Below, piece by piece: positions 1-8,518 of a DNA stretch of 64,000 nt; the stretch's first letter is position 1, and each line of letters starts with the position of its first letter. Position numbers and translations under genes: made by a program. The notes under the pieces were generated by a model that saw nothing but the letters and a program-made list of their open reading frames with translations, had not been told where the DNA came from and searched no databases. Origin of the DNA: Prochlorococcus sp. AG-409-P01 (GTDB taxonomy: Bacteria; Cyanobacteriota; Cyanobacteriia; PCC-6307; Cyanobiaceae); the NCBI GenBank assembly GCA_003215335.1, contig QCKM01000004.1, positions 62,001-126,000 of the forward strand. The letters run 5' to 3'.

Positions 1-350
1 ACTCGGGTTCGTTGGAAACTCTTCAAGATATAGGCGGTCCAATATCCATCCTTTCTTGCCTCTTGGTCAGGATGAAATGATGTTATTTTTGTTGTTATCT
101 TTGTCTCTCTTAAATCAACCTCTCCTAGGGGGACTGCTTTTATTTTCATTTCAGGGATCATCACTTCCATTCTTGGATGTGGGTTTTTTATTTCCAACCA
201 TCCGGAAATTACAACACAACTATCTTGGCATTTTACGTCCCAGTCAAAAGAGTCTAATTGAAGTGGTGAAGATGCTCTAAGCTTATATTTTAGTTCAAGT
301 AAGCAGATTAATGAGGCCAGTAGTAGTAATGCAATAAAAATGCTTGACAT
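1..350 (-). CDS. Membrane-anchored conserved hypothetical protein (3' end outside window)
   Basis: An open frame of 116 codons runs from an ATG at 350 off the left edge without a stop. The N-terminus (MSSIFIALLLLASLICLL) is a clear uncleaved signal anchor. After it comes a soluble domain beginning with a Phe-Asp-Trp-Asp-Val-Lys-Cys stretch and containing an Ile-Lys-Asn-Pro-His-Pro segment, with alternating polar and hydrophobic residues that suggest beta strands. The anchor implies a domain facing the periplasm or thylakoid lumen. I do not recognise the family. The plus-strand frame over the same bases is its shadow. Confidence 0.7.
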   Translation of the reverse strand, partial: MSSIFIALLLLASLICLLELKYKLRASSPLQLDSFDWDVKCQDSCVVISGWLEIKNPHPRMEVMIPEMKIKAVPLGEVDLRETKITTKITSFHPDQEARKDGYWTAYILKSFQRTR

Positions 351-442
351 CTGATTTGCTGTAAATGTGCAAGTGTTGATAACGCGAAGCGTCGGTTTTA
401 GGTGAATGTGTTCTCATTGTTATCTATTGAGAATATGCATGG

Positions 443-1000
443 TTAATTTGTCTTCGAACTGTTTTTTCCTTTTGATGGTTCGCTGTTGTACTCATTAAAA
501 CTCTTGATGGTCAAGTTGTAGGAAGGTTCTTCAAGACCTGTGGCTCTACTAATGCTGCTATTTAGCTCTTTCACTGATACTTGGCCCTCTTGGTCTAGTT
601 GGATTGTTCCATTGCCGTCTATGACAACTGTTTGGGGGATGCGACCATGCCAATAATAAGCAGGTTCTCTAGGGTCTTCGCTCGGGTGTCTTTGTATTTC
701 GTCAGTGGTATAGGGCAATATATCGATTTCGGAGCCCCAAACTAGCTTTAAAGCTGAAACTACTGGTGCGAACTGTTTGCTCGTTGCGCTGTCATCAAGA
801 TAGAAGACAATTACACTTGTCCGTTTTCTCTCAAGACTATTGGCAAGAGTTGTTGTAGGAGGTACTAGTGAGCCATTAGCGGCGTAAAGAAAAAAAATGT
901 TTCCGTCGTAGCTATCCGTCTCGCGAGCAGCATTTGCTGGCAAGGCCAACAAAACAATGGCTAAAAAAATGCTTGCGATGTTTTTCATCAGATCGGCCAT
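443..1000 (-). CDS. Secreted thioredoxin-fold protein lacking CXXC (possible PSI accumulation factor)
   Basis: The 185-residue product begins with a signal peptide (MKNIASIFLAIVLLALPANA), so it should act in the thylakoid lumen or periplasm. A thioredoxin-like fold follows: a VIVFYLDD strand near residue 65 and an IPQTVVIDGNG segment near residue 122 that supplies the cis-Pro. Where a redox CXXC motif should sit, the sequence reads DDSATSK, so it is probably not a dithiol oxidoreductase. Cyanobacteria have a protein of this size and layout annotated as a thylakoid photosystem I accumulation factor related to TxlA. I infer that assignment and cannot prove it. The ATG at 988 is an alternative start that trims four residues; an AAAGG precedes the one at 1000. 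Confidence 0.8.
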   Translation of the reverse strand: MADLMKNIASIFLAIVLLALPANAARETDSYDGNIFFLYAANGSLVPPTTTLANSLERKRTSVIVFYLDDSATSKQFAPVVSALKLVWGSEIDILPYTTDEIQRHPSEDPREPAYYWHGRIPQTVVIDGNGTIQLDQEGQVSVKELNSSISRATGLEEPSYNLTIKSFNEYNSEPSKGKNSSKTN

Positions 1001-1063
1001 GGGCCTTTTTTCAATACTTGAAGACTTTATTGTGTGATGTAATTAGATGAATGGGTAGGTCGA

Positions 1064-2698
1064 TTAACTTCTGCCAAGACTTCGACCCATCCCTTGGGCA
1101 ATACCTCTACCAATTAGACCAATAGATCGGCCAACCACTTTTGTTAGTACTACCACCATCAAATCCCCTATGTGTTTGATCAATGCTTGTAACTGAGGTG
1201 CGAGTGCATCTCTGGCCTCTAACAATAATGCGACTTGTTGTTGTAGCCATCCAAGGCTCCTGAGCTCTTCATCGCGAGGTTCGGTGAGCATTAATAGTTT
1301 TATAGAGCCTTTGTGTAATTTATAAAGCAATCTTTTGCTTTCATATAGCTCTATTGGACGCAGAACCAAGTTTCTCCAACGTGTTTGGCTGTTTAATTGG
1401 TTGCGTAAACGTTCAAGTTCTCTTGTGGATATAAGTTTTTCCAATAAAAGATAACGTCTAAGTTCTGGCCATTCGGCGCACGCACCAAGCATCTCAGCAC
1501 TTACAATTTCAGCAGTCCTTACGATCCAGTTGCTTATATGGTTTTCGAGGTGAATTAAGGCTCGAGGGTCATCGGCAGCAAGGAGTTGGGCATTGATTGG
1601 AACAGGTTTGTCTAGAAGTAGTGGATCTATTATTTGATGTGGTTCTGGAAGCTCTTCATCGCCTTCCTCTAACTCTGCAATAGCAAGAAGTTGATCTGTA
1701 ACTGTTTTAAGTTCTCCGTCCTTTGGTATCCGTACATAGTTTCCAATGATTGCCCTGAGAGATTGCTTGCGCAGCTCAGGTTGAATCGCCAGCCAAGTTT
1801 CATAGATATTCTCTTCTGTGTCTTTATTCTTTCTTAGACGTTGAAAGACTTCGTCTAATTGGCTTATAAGTGACAAAAGAAGTTTTGTACGTAGCGGTGT
1901 TGCTAACCCTTCTATAGCCAATAGCTTGCCCGTGGTATTCGTCAACTCACCACCGATTGATTCTTTTAGCCTGTCGCGTATGGCATCCCAAACAGCAACT
2001 GCAGATCGATTTTGAAGTGAGATATTTGTTTCACTTAATTGGGAAGACTTTTGATTTTTTTGTTGTTGACCAATGTTTTTAGTTGGATCAAGAGAGGTGT
2101 TAAGTGGTCCCCACAAATGAACCAAAAGAGATTTTGCACTATTGAGTTCTCTTTTTCGTCCATCCAGGAGAGTTCTAAGAATCAGATTTTCAGGCGGAGG
2201 GTCTAGTAGATCATTGATTGCTTGCAAGTCATTATTGATTTGTTGAAGCCCACTTACTAGCAGCCATTGACCTAAACCAATAGTGGAATAGGGATGAAGC
2301 CCTTTCAAAGAGCTTTGTTCTTGAACGCTTATTACCCTTCCTCCACCAAGGAGTGTCTTTATGGATTCTTTTAGGGTTTTTAGATCGGGAGCCTGCAGTA
2401 GACCTGAACAGTTAAGTTCAAGTAATTCTCTTGAATCAATTCGAAGATTGGCTGGTATAAGAAGCAATAAAGGTGCCGGGAACCAATTTTTCTGGAGATG
2501 GTTTAGCTCAAGTTTTAAGGCACTTATCGATTCAAGACTTTCAACTGACCAAATAACAAGGGAAGGATGTCTATTTAACTGTTCCTTTGATCTAACTACC
2601 ACAAGACCATCTTCGCTATCTGAAAGGCGCTCAGCAAGTGTCTCGCCTAGCAAGTCTGAGGCTAGAAGCAGTATCTGTGTCGATGGGCTTTCAGCCAA
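1064..2698 (-). CDS. DUF3685 / Ycf55-like protein with receiver-like N-terminus
   Basis: A 544-residue protein of the cyanobacterial and red-plastid Ycf55-like family (DUF3685). Residues about 1-125 resemble a response-regulator receiver fold (ILLLASDLLGETLAERL, then LVIWSVES and LLLLIPAN strands), but the usual phospho-acceptor surroundings are not obvious. The long helical C-terminal region is the DUF3685 part and ends with a hydrophobic, Gly-rich tail (DLMVVVLTKVVGRSIGLIG), suggesting membrane contact. Its biochemical role is unknown in any organism I can recall. It is transcribed toward the thioredoxin-fold gene, 63 bases away, and hisA lies upstream on the same strand. Confidence 0.85.
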   Translation of the reverse strand: MAESPSTQILLLASDLLGETLAERLSDSEDGLVVVRSKEQLNRHPSLVIWSVESLESISALKLELNHLQKNWFPAPLLLLIPANLRIDSRELLELNCSGLLQAPDLKTLKESIKTLLGGGRVISVQEQSSLKGLHPYSTIGLGQWLLVSGLQQINNDLQAINDLLDPPPENLILRTLLDGRKRELNSAKSLLVHLWGPLNTSLDPTKNIGQQQKNQKSSQLSETNISLQNRSAVAVWDAIRDRLKESIGGELTNTTGKLLAIEGLATPLRTKLLLSLISQLDEVFQRLRKNKDTEENIYETWLAIQPELRKQSLRAIIGNYVRIPKDGELKTVTDQLLAIAELEEGDEELPEPHQIIDPLLLDKPVPINAQLLAADDPRALIHLENHISNWIVRTAEIVSAEMLGACAEWPELRRYLLLEKLISTRELERLRNQLNSQTRWRNLVLRPIELYESKRLLYKLHKGSIKLLMLTEPRDEELRSLGWLQQQVALLLEARDALAPQLQALIKHIGDLMVVVLTKVVGRSIGLIGRGIAQGMGRSLGRS

Positions 2699-2833
2699 TT
2701 TCCTACCTATCAGATCTTATCTGCCAAGTTACCTATCGTGGGACAAAACTCCACCCCAAAAGGTACTGGATGTTTAAATAAGATTATTTTTAGAGATTAG
2801 TATTGTTGTTGATTAGTGTTAATGACTACAAAA

Positions 2834-3601
2834 TTAAGCAATGAATGGCCCTTTTGGAGCAGAGTCTTGAAGATGATTATTACTCATAACCTTGATAGCT
2901 TCTTGAAGATCTATAGCTCCATCATATAAAGCTCTTCCGATAATTACAGCTTCTAATCCAAATGCTTTTAGGGACTGCAAGGCTATTAGGTCAGCGATGC
3001 AGCAGACTCCTCCTGAGGCAATAACTGGAACATCACTTGCAGTAGCCATTTCTTTTAAAGCAGCAATATTTGGGCCATTCATAGCACCGTCTGTAGATAT
3101 GTCGGTGCTAATGATTGCTGCAATGCCTTCACCATTAAAAGTTCGTGCAAGTTCATTCGCGCTTATGTTGCTTTTTTCAATCCAGCCATGAGTCGCGACT
3201 TTTCCTTCTTTTGCATCAATACCCACGATGATCCTTCCAGGGTTTGAGCGGGCTAGTTCTTTTACCAGGGCTGGGTTTTCGATAGCAATTGTTCCAAGAA
3301 TTACCCTGTCTACGCCGAAACTAAGTAGCTCCTCGGCACGGTCAATTGATCTGACTCCTCCACCTAGTTGGACTGGTATTTCTAGAGACTTTGTAATTGC
3401 TCTTACACTTTTATCGTTGATAGGCTGTCCAGTTTTAGCTCCATCAAGATCAACAAGGTGCAACCGCTTTGCACCTTGTTCTTGCCATTTCAGAGCCTGC
3501 TCGATGGGGTCTTTGTTGAACTGCGTAACTTTTTCGTAATCCCCTTGATGAAGGCGTACGCATTGGCCATCAAGAAGGTCGATAGCAGGGATGATTTGCA
3601 T
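2834..3601 (-). CDS. hisA: Phosphoribosylformimino-5-aminoimidazole carboxamide ribotide isomerase HisA
   Basis: HisA catalyses the Amadori rearrangement of ProFAR to PRFAR, the fourth step of histidine synthesis, in the cytosol. The 255-residue (beta/alpha)8 barrel starts with MQIIPAIDLLDGQCVRL, whose Asp8 is the catalytic base. The second Asp lies in the ISTDISTDGAM segment, and phosphate-binding glycines occur in QLGGGVRS and VIASGGV. An upstream in-frame ATG at 3679 would add 26 residues unlike any HisA, so I chose the ATG at 3601. No other his gene is adjacent, in keeping with scattered his genes in cyanobacteria. Confidence 0.96.
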   Translation of the reverse strand: MQIIPAIDLLDGQCVRLHQGDYEKVTQFNKDPIEQALKWQEQGAKRLHLVDLDGAKTGQPINDKSVRAITKSLEIPVQLGGGVRSIDRAEELLSFGVDRVILGTIAIENPALVKELARSNPGRIIVGIDAKEGKVATHGWIEKSNISANELARTFNGEGIAAIISTDISTDGAMNGPNIAALKEMATASDVPVIASGGVCCIADLIALQSLKAFGLEAVIIGRALYDGAIDLQEAIKVMSNNHLQDSAPKGPFIA

Positions 3602-3696
3602 TGTTTTTACTCTGTTAATAGCATCCTGATTGCAAAGCATTAATACAGCATTTTCATTGGCGCGCTTCAATAGAAGCAATTGATAGCAGTGGAACC

Positions 3697-4617
3697 TTGA
3701 AAATCCTTGTAATGGGGGGCACCCGTTTTGTTGGTAAGGCTTTGGTGCAGATACTCCAAGGCCAAGGCCATAGTCTCACTCTTTTTAACCGTGGGAATAG
3801 ATCTATCCCTGATGGAGTCGAACATTTATTTGGTGATAGGTCTACTGGCGAGGGGCTTAGACAATTACAAGATAGATGTTTTGATGTAATCGTTGATAGT
3901 TCAGGTCGTAGGCTTCAGGACAGCAAGGAAGTTATTGAGAGAACTGGTTTTCCAAAACATAGATTTCTCTATGTGAGCTCGGCTGGTGTATATGCGGAAT
4001 CTGAACAATGGCCTTTGGATGAGAAAAGTCCTATAGATACTGAAAGTCGTCATATTGGCAAGGTTGACACTGAAAATTGGTTAATAAAAGAGAAAATTCC
4101 TTTTACAAGTTTCCGACCTACATATATTTATGGCCCTGGTAATTATAATTCAATTGAAAGATGGTTCTTTGATCGAATACTATTTGATCAGCCTGTTCCT
4201 TTGCCTGGAGATGGAAATACAATCACCCAATTAGGCCATGTAGTTGATCTTGCTGATGCCATGGCTAGAAGCCTTCAAGTTGAGGCCTCAAAAAACAAAA
4301 TTTATAATTGTTCTGGCAACAAAGGTATTACTTTTCTTGGCCTTATTCATCAAGCAGCAATTGCTTGTGGAAAGGATCCAAAACTTGTTGCGACAAAGAA
4401 ATTTGATCCTTCAGTTATTGAATCAAAAGCTCGTAAAGCCTTTCCATTGCGATTAAATCATTTCTTAACTGACACAACTCGAGTTCAACAAGAGTTGGGT
4501 TGGCTCCCCAAAATTGACATTGCGACAGGTTTAGTTGATAGCTTTATTAATGATTATTCCCTTGCCCCCACCATAGAACCTGATTTCACTTTGGATAAGA
4601 ATTTGTTCGGGGCTTGA
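3697..4617 (+). CDS. NAD-dependent epimerase/dehydratase, CSP41 (CP41)-like
   Basis: An extended short-chain dehydrogenase of 306 residues. The Rossmann nucleotide motif GGTRFVG sits at residues 7-13. The rest resembles the chloroplast stem-loop-binding protein CSP41/CP41 family, which binds and cleaves RNA in plastids and is annotated as a sugar-nucleotide epimerase in cyanobacteria. The YAES and TYIYGPGNYN segments match that subgroup. A classical YxxxK pair is not clear, so epimerase activity is doubtful. The start is TTG at 3697, the only start that gives the expected MKILVMGGTRFVG N-terminus. The gene is divergent from hisA (95 bases apart) and its 3' end overlaps pgsA tail-to-tail by 32 bases. 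Confidence 0.88.
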   Translation: MKILVMGGTRFVGKALVQILQGQGHSLTLFNRGNRSIPDGVEHLFGDRSTGEGLRQLQDRCFDVIVDSSGRRLQDSKEVIERTGFPKHRFLYVSSAGVYAESEQWPLDEKSPIDTESRHIGKVDTENWLIKEKIPFTSFRPTYIYGPGNYNSIERWFFDRILFDQPVPLPGDGNTITQLGHVVDLADAMARSLQVEASKNKIYNCSGNKGITFLGLIHQAAIACGKDPKLVATKKFDPSVIESKARKAFPLRLNHFLTDTTRVQQELGWLPKIDIATGLVDSFINDYSLAPTIEPDFTLDKNLFGA

Positions 4618-5143
4618 GATATGTGAATGCTGAGATAATTGCTAATCCTAATGAAGTCCAGAAAAGATATAACCCAAGACCTTGAGCATTATTGGTAAAG
4701 CTGTCCCCCCCCCAGTTGGATGGCCAAAGGAGCAAAAGCATACTTGCAAATTGAAGGGAGGTCTTGACTTTGCCACCAAGAGAGGCTGGACCACCTGATT
4801 GAACTTCAGAACGCCATGAAGAAACTAAGAATTCTCTTGCAATCATTAACCAGACAGACCATATGGGCAGCATATTTATGCTTGCCAACCAGATCATTGG
4901 AGCTGAAAGAAGAAGCTTGTCTGAAAGAGGATCAAAGCGTGCTCCCCATGGAGTACCTCCTCCCGCTTGTCTTGCGAGCCATCCGTCTGCAAGGTCACTT
5001 AAACCCATTATTAGCAATAGGCACCAGGCAAAAGTGAATTTTCCAAAATGAAGGGCAATTACAACTGGTAGGCCAGAAATTGCTCTGGAGAGTGTTAAAG
5101 CATTGGCTAGCTTCTGAAGTCTTTTCTTGCCAATTAAATACAT
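4586..5143 (-). CDS. pgsA: CDP-diacylglycerol-glycerol-3-phosphate 3-phosphatidyltransferase
   Basis: The CDP-alcohol phosphotransferase motif D-G-x2-A-R-x8-G-x3-D-x3-D is complete at residues 53-75 (Asp53, Gly54, Ala57, Arg58, Gly67, Asp71, Asp75). Several hydrophobic helices surround it. The enzyme makes phosphatidylglycerol phosphate, precursor of the only phospholipid of cyanobacterial thylakoids and essential for photosystems. At 185 residues it has normal length. A run of nine cytosines at 4705-4713 (nine G in the coding strand, at Trp-Gly-Gly-Asp) lies in the last third of the gene and would be slippage-prone. The 3' end overlaps the convergent epimerase gene. Confidence 0.93.
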   Translation of the reverse strand: MYLIGKKRLQKLANALTLSRAISGLPVVIALHFGKFTFAWCLLLIMGLSDLADGWLARQAGGGTPWGARFDPLSDKLLLSAPMIWLASINMLPIWSVWLMIAREFLVSSWRSEVQSGGPASLGGKVKTSLQFASMLLLLWPSNWGGDSFTNNAQGLGLYLFWTSLGLAIISAFTYLKPRTNSYPK

Positions 5144-5385
5144 GTGAATTTGAACTGTGACATTTTAAAGTGCTATGCAGTATGGGCTGAATACTCATTT
5201 ATATGCAAGGTTATTTTAAGTAGCTTATGAAAAAATCATTGTTTTATAGATTTTTCAAGTAAGGCCTTATGGATATTAGAGTTATTTATTATAAATGAAT
5301 TTCTAAATAGACTATCTTCTCTATTTACGAAGATATCATTATATTGTAAGATGACTTCTAAGTATACTCTTTATTCTGTTTTCAA

Positions 5386-5469
5386 ATGACAACGCTTCTT
5401 TTGTTTGTTTTAATGGGATCTCTGGCTTCCATGCTTTATATCGTGCAACGAATAGAGAAAAACAAATGA
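5386..5469 (+). CDS. Candidate 27-residue single-span membrane peptide
   Basis: A short frame from ATG at 5386 encodes 27 residues: a hydrophobic stretch (LLLFVLMGSLASMLYIV) ending in charged QRIEKNK. That is the layout of the tiny accessory subunits of photosystems, cytochrome b6f and NDH, whose single helix is capped by a basic stromal end. I do not recognise a specific family. The frame stands alone in a 386-base intergenic space with no good Shine-Dalgarno. The rest of this space (5144-5385 and 5470-5529) is AT-rich with nothing else I can name. Confidence 0.4.
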   Translation: MTTLLLFVLMGSLASMLYIVQRIEKNK

Positions 5470-5529
5470 ATTGTTTATTATTGATAGGATTAATAAAGTA
5501 TTTCAATGTATATAGGGTAGATATTTACC

Positions 5530-6081
5530 CTAAATATATTTCGAGTCAATACCTGTAATCTTGCAGCGCAAGACTGCTAATGCTTCATTAGGAAGACCGA
5601 GAAATATGTTGAGAATATTATTTGTTGTTGGTTCTATATTTGCTACTCCTATAAGTATTACTTCTCCATTTGTATTTAGGCGACTCCCTTTGACTTTATG
5701 AAGATTGCTAGTTATCTTTTCTGTTGAAAGGTTGGTTTTTACAATCAACTCAGGCGCTTTAATTATCTCACCTATTGTAAACTTGAATCTAGCCTCAAAG
5801 GCAAGTGAAAAAGTTCCATTTTTAATATCAAAAGTTCCGCTTAGCATATCCATGCTAATTGAAATCTTTAAGCTAGGAGGTAATGGTAGCCCTAGAAACT
5901 TTGTATTGCGCCAAGTTAGTGAAGGAATTTGAAAGCTATCAGGATCAAAATAAACCCTTTTGACATCTTCTTGATTTGTCTCTTCGACGTGACCTTTCCC
6001 TCCTCCACCAGAAGCGTTATAGCGGAACTTGGGATATGAACCGATAATTAGCGTACAGCCATCTAGACTTTCAAGTTGCAT
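5530..6081 (-). CDS. Conserved hypothetical protein, possibly lipid-binding
   Basis: A 183-residue product with no signal peptide and a beta-rich, evenly hydrophobic pattern. Features include a Gly-rich ASGGGGKGH loop near residue 25 and an LPLPPSLKISI segment. Its layout (predicted strand-rich core, ending in a short Ala-Val-Leu-Arg-Cys strand) resembles DUF1997-type cyanobacterial proteins only loosely, so I give no function. Neighbours are unrelated. Base use is like the surroundings, so a native picocyanobacterial hypothetical is most likely. Confidence 0.72.
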   Translation of the reverse strand: MQLESLDGCTLIIGSYPKFRYNASGGGGKGHVEETNQEDVKRVYFDPDSFQIPSLTWRNTKFLGLPLPPSLKISISMDMLSGTFDIKNGTFSLAFEARFKFTIGEIIKAPELIVKTNLSTEKITSNLHKVKGSRLNTNGEVILIGVANIEPTTNNILNIFLGLPNEALAVLRCKITGIDSKYI

Positions 6082-6487
6082 TTCTGAAATCTATAGTTTG
6101 CTTATAATAATAAATACATTTACATATTTATTGGGTTCTTTTTTTAGAGACTTTAAATCATAATATATGTATATTGTCTCTCATGTTATTGATTGGCAAA
6201 TTAAATATCTTTGTCACTTTCTTTTTTTACATCACTATTAAAATAACTTGATGTGTATTTGTAACTCATGATTTGCCTACAAATAACTTTATGAAGTCTT
6301 GAATTCTTGAGGATTTGTATTGACCCCTGAATCAATGACATCAGTTCTTGCTATAAGCAACTTTGGCCATTACTTGAGTAGACGTAGGGATGGGGACCAA
6401 TGCTTAGGAATATTTGATCTATTTGACTAAGGGCCTTTGGGCTTATAGTCCAAACGTTTAGTCTGTTAGAACTACATATATACACCT
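6082..6487. other. Intergenic region, 406 bases
   Basis: AT-rich and without a convincing gene. A 31-codon frame starting ATG at 6335 (MTSVLAISNFGHYLS...) and ending at 6430 is the only short frame of note; it lacks hydrophobic or family features and may be chance. The last 60 bases should hold the promoter of the PPC-glutaredoxin gene. No RNA gene or terminator hairpin was recognised. Confidence 0.5.
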
Positions 6488-7108
6488 ATGCGCTCTTTGG
6501 CTTTAAAACTTTCGCCAGGCAGCGACCTCCGCTTAAGTATTGAGAAATTAGGAAGAGATCAGCATTCATCAGGTTTTGTACTTGGTGTTGTGGGGAATCT
6601 TTCTCAGGCTTCCTTTCAGTGCCCTGGAAGGAAGGATCCAACAGTTCTAGAAGGAAACCTTGAAATCATTACGTTAAATGGGACCTTTTCTCCCAATGGT
6701 GTGCATCTTCATCTCAGCCTTTCAGATGGGGACTGCCAGGTTTGGGGTGGACATCTTGAACCAGGAACTTTAGTTCTTAAAGGCGCTGATGTCCTTGTTG
6801 GATTGGTCGAAGAGCAACCGCATATAAATAGCCAATTAACCGCACCAGTGCCACAACAAGTTTTGCCTCGTGTAGAGATAGCTGTCATGCCTAAATGTCC
6901 ATGGTCAGCAAGAGCTCTTAGGCTTTTACAGAATCTAGAAATCCCCCATACAGTTAACAGTGTTGATAACGACGAGTCTTTTTATACTTTTAGAGAAAGA
7001 ACTAATTTAGATACTTTTCCTCAGGTATTTGTTGATGGTGACTTGATAGGTGGTTATGAATCATTAGCAGAGCTTCACAAATCGGGTAAATTAATTGAAT
7101 TACGTTAA
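6488..7108 (+). CDS. PPC (DUF296) domain fused to a CPWS glutaredoxin
   Basis: A two-domain protein of 206 residues. Residues 1-110 are a PPC/DUF296 domain, the fold of plant AT-hook proteins and bacterial stand-alone homologues, with the typical GVHLHLSLSDGDCQVWGGHLEPG core whose histidines bind metal in structures. Residues 128-206 are a glutaredoxin: active site CPWS, the FPQVFVDG segment carrying the cis-Pro that contacts glutathione, and a GGYES loop. The second active-site Cys is Ser, so it should act by a monothiol mechanism or as an iron-sulfur carrier. There is no AT-hook. The downstream membrane-protein gene overlaps by 14 bases, suggesting co-expression. Each domain is clear; the combined role is unknown. 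Confidence 0.88.
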   Translation: MRSLALKLSPGSDLRLSIEKLGRDQHSSGFVLGVVGNLSQASFQCPGRKDPTVLEGNLEIITLNGTFSPNGVHLHLSLSDGDCQVWGGHLEPGTLVLKGADVLVGLVEEQPHINSQLTAPVPQQVLPRVEIAVMPKCPWSARALRLLQNLEIPHTVNSVDNDESFYTFRERTNLDTFPQVFVDGDLIGGYESLAELHKSGKLIELR

Positions 7109-7346
7109 TACAGGAAAATCAACTCCCAGTTCGAAAAGCTTTTGGTCTGAAAAACCATGGTGGTGTCAACCATGGACAATAGTTATTACTGGTATTTTGA
7201 TTTTGACAATAAGTTGGTTATTGCTTCATATTTTGTGGCTAACTGCTTTACTCTCACTAGTAATCTTGCTTTGGTGGATTCTTTTTCTTGTGATTGCTCC
7301 AGCTACATATGACCAACAAATAAGCCCTGATAATAATGAAGATTAG
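7095..7346 (+). CDS. Small membrane protein, probably DUF6737 family
   Basis: An 83-residue protein with a conserved aromatic patch (SEKPWWCQPW) just before two adjacent membrane helices rich in Trp, Leu and Ile, and a short acidic tail. The layout matches the cyanobacterial DUF6737 family; the name is from memory. The start is a TTG inside the 3' end of the PPC-glutaredoxin gene, with no later ATG or GTG ahead of the conserved patch. The overlap implies translational coupling. Function unknown. Confidence 0.75.
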   Translation: MNYVNTGKSTPSSKSFWSEKPWWCQPWTIVITGILILTISWLLLHILWLTALLSLVILLWWILFLVIAPATYDQQISPDNNED

Positions 7347-7525
7347 TACTTTATTCTGGACCTTATTTTTTAATCTAAATAAATTGTATGGACGGCTATT
7401 AAAAAGAGTCTAGTTTTGCTACTGATTCAGTTCTATTTCCTCATAGTTGCGATTTCAGTTGGTTTAAAACCTCTAAGGATCTAGTCCGTCCGGTGGCATC
7501 TTCAAACTAAACCAGCTCTTTAAAA

Positions 7526-8416
7526 ATGACTTCTTTTTTAAAAATCAAACCTCTACAACGTGCTGACATCCCAAGGATAACTATGTGGTCCAGAGTTGAA
7601 GGATTTGCTCCCGGGGCAGGAGACGTTGGCATATATCGACATACTGATCGCCAGGGCCTTTGGGTTGGCTGGATAGGTAATCAGCCAATAGGATGCATCG
7701 CTGGTGTTAGATACAACGCCTCATATGGTTTTATTGGTCTTTTTTTGGTCATACCTGAACAACGTGGTCAAGGGTATGGAGTAGAACTTTGGAAGCATGC
7801 TTTAAATCATCTTGAGGACCTTTCTTGTATTGGATTAGAAGCAGCACTTGATCGAATAGATGACTACGCTGGCTGGGGTTTCTCACCTTCATCCTCGACT
7901 ACACGTTGGCAATACATTGGTGACGGAGAGCTACTGGAAGTTGACAATGATTTGGGGACAGATTTAGAAGGCCTGAAATTACTAGAAGGAAAATCTATTC
8001 CCTCTCGAGCAGTTCAGGCATACGATGCCTTGAGAGAGCCAAGTCCTAGACCACACTTCTTATCAGATTGGCTTTATCACCCTGCTGGGAATGTATTAGC
8101 ACTTGTTGATGGAAATGGAAGTTGCCATGGTTTTGGACGGATTCGTCCTTGTCTATTGATTGATGGAGAAGGGTGGAGAATAGGACCTTTATTAGCTGAT
8201 AATCAACAATTGGCAGAACTATTACTTAGGCAACTGGTTAAACGGCATCCTGGAGTAGTCTTATTCGATTCGCCTGGTTCTAATCAATCAGCAGATCCAC
8301 TCCTCAGAAAATTAGGATTTAACCCAGTTTCTCAAACTATGAGGATGTACAGGGGGGAACAACCTCCAATATCTATGAAAGAAGTATATGGATTGGCTTG
8401 TCTTGAACTAGGCTGA
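7526..8416 (+). CDS. GNAT-family N-acetyltransferase with C-terminal second lobe
   Basis: The first half (about residues 5-145) is a GNAT fold; the acetyl-CoA pyrophosphate-binding loop reads EQRGQGYG near residue 79 after the FIGLFLVIP strand. The second half (about 160-290) resembles the extra C-terminal domain (Acetyltransf_18/YitH type) found in some GNAT enzymes. At 296 residues it has the length of this two-domain class. The acceptor substrate cannot be told from sequence. It stands alone, about 180 bases after the small membrane-protein gene. Confidence 0.87.
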   Translation: MTSFLKIKPLQRADIPRITMWSRVEGFAPGAGDVGIYRHTDRQGLWVGWIGNQPIGCIAGVRYNASYGFIGLFLVIPEQRGQGYGVELWKHALNHLEDLSCIGLEAALDRIDDYAGWGFSPSSSTTRWQYIGDGELLEVDNDLGTDLEGLKLLEGKSIPSRAVQAYDALREPSPRPHFLSDWLYHPAGNVLALVDGNGSCHGFGRIRPCLLIDGEGWRIGPLLADNQQLAELLLRQLVKRHPGVVLFDSPGSNQSADPLLRKLGFNPVSQTMRMYRGEQPPISMKEVYGLACLELG

Positions 8417-8518
8417 AACTTTAAGTCCTTCGTTTCTTCATTTTAGTGATAAGCAGCCCTTAACGCGAATTAAGACAAAAGCATTGTTCAATAATGAAAA
8501 CTTTTTGAATGCAGCTTT

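Noticed and set aside
56-280. 74-residue hydrophobic plus-strand frame at the left edge
   Set aside because: It is antisense to an open minus-strand gene with a proper start and signal anchor; its Leu/Phe richness reflects that strand.
2361-2777. 138-residue plus-strand frame opposite the DUF3685 gene
   Set aside because: Ser/Arg-rich shadow of a well-supported gene, no family features.
6335-6430. 31-codon frame ahead of the PPC-glutaredoxin gene
   Set aside because: No Shine-Dalgarno, no recognisable features; likely chance in leader DNA.
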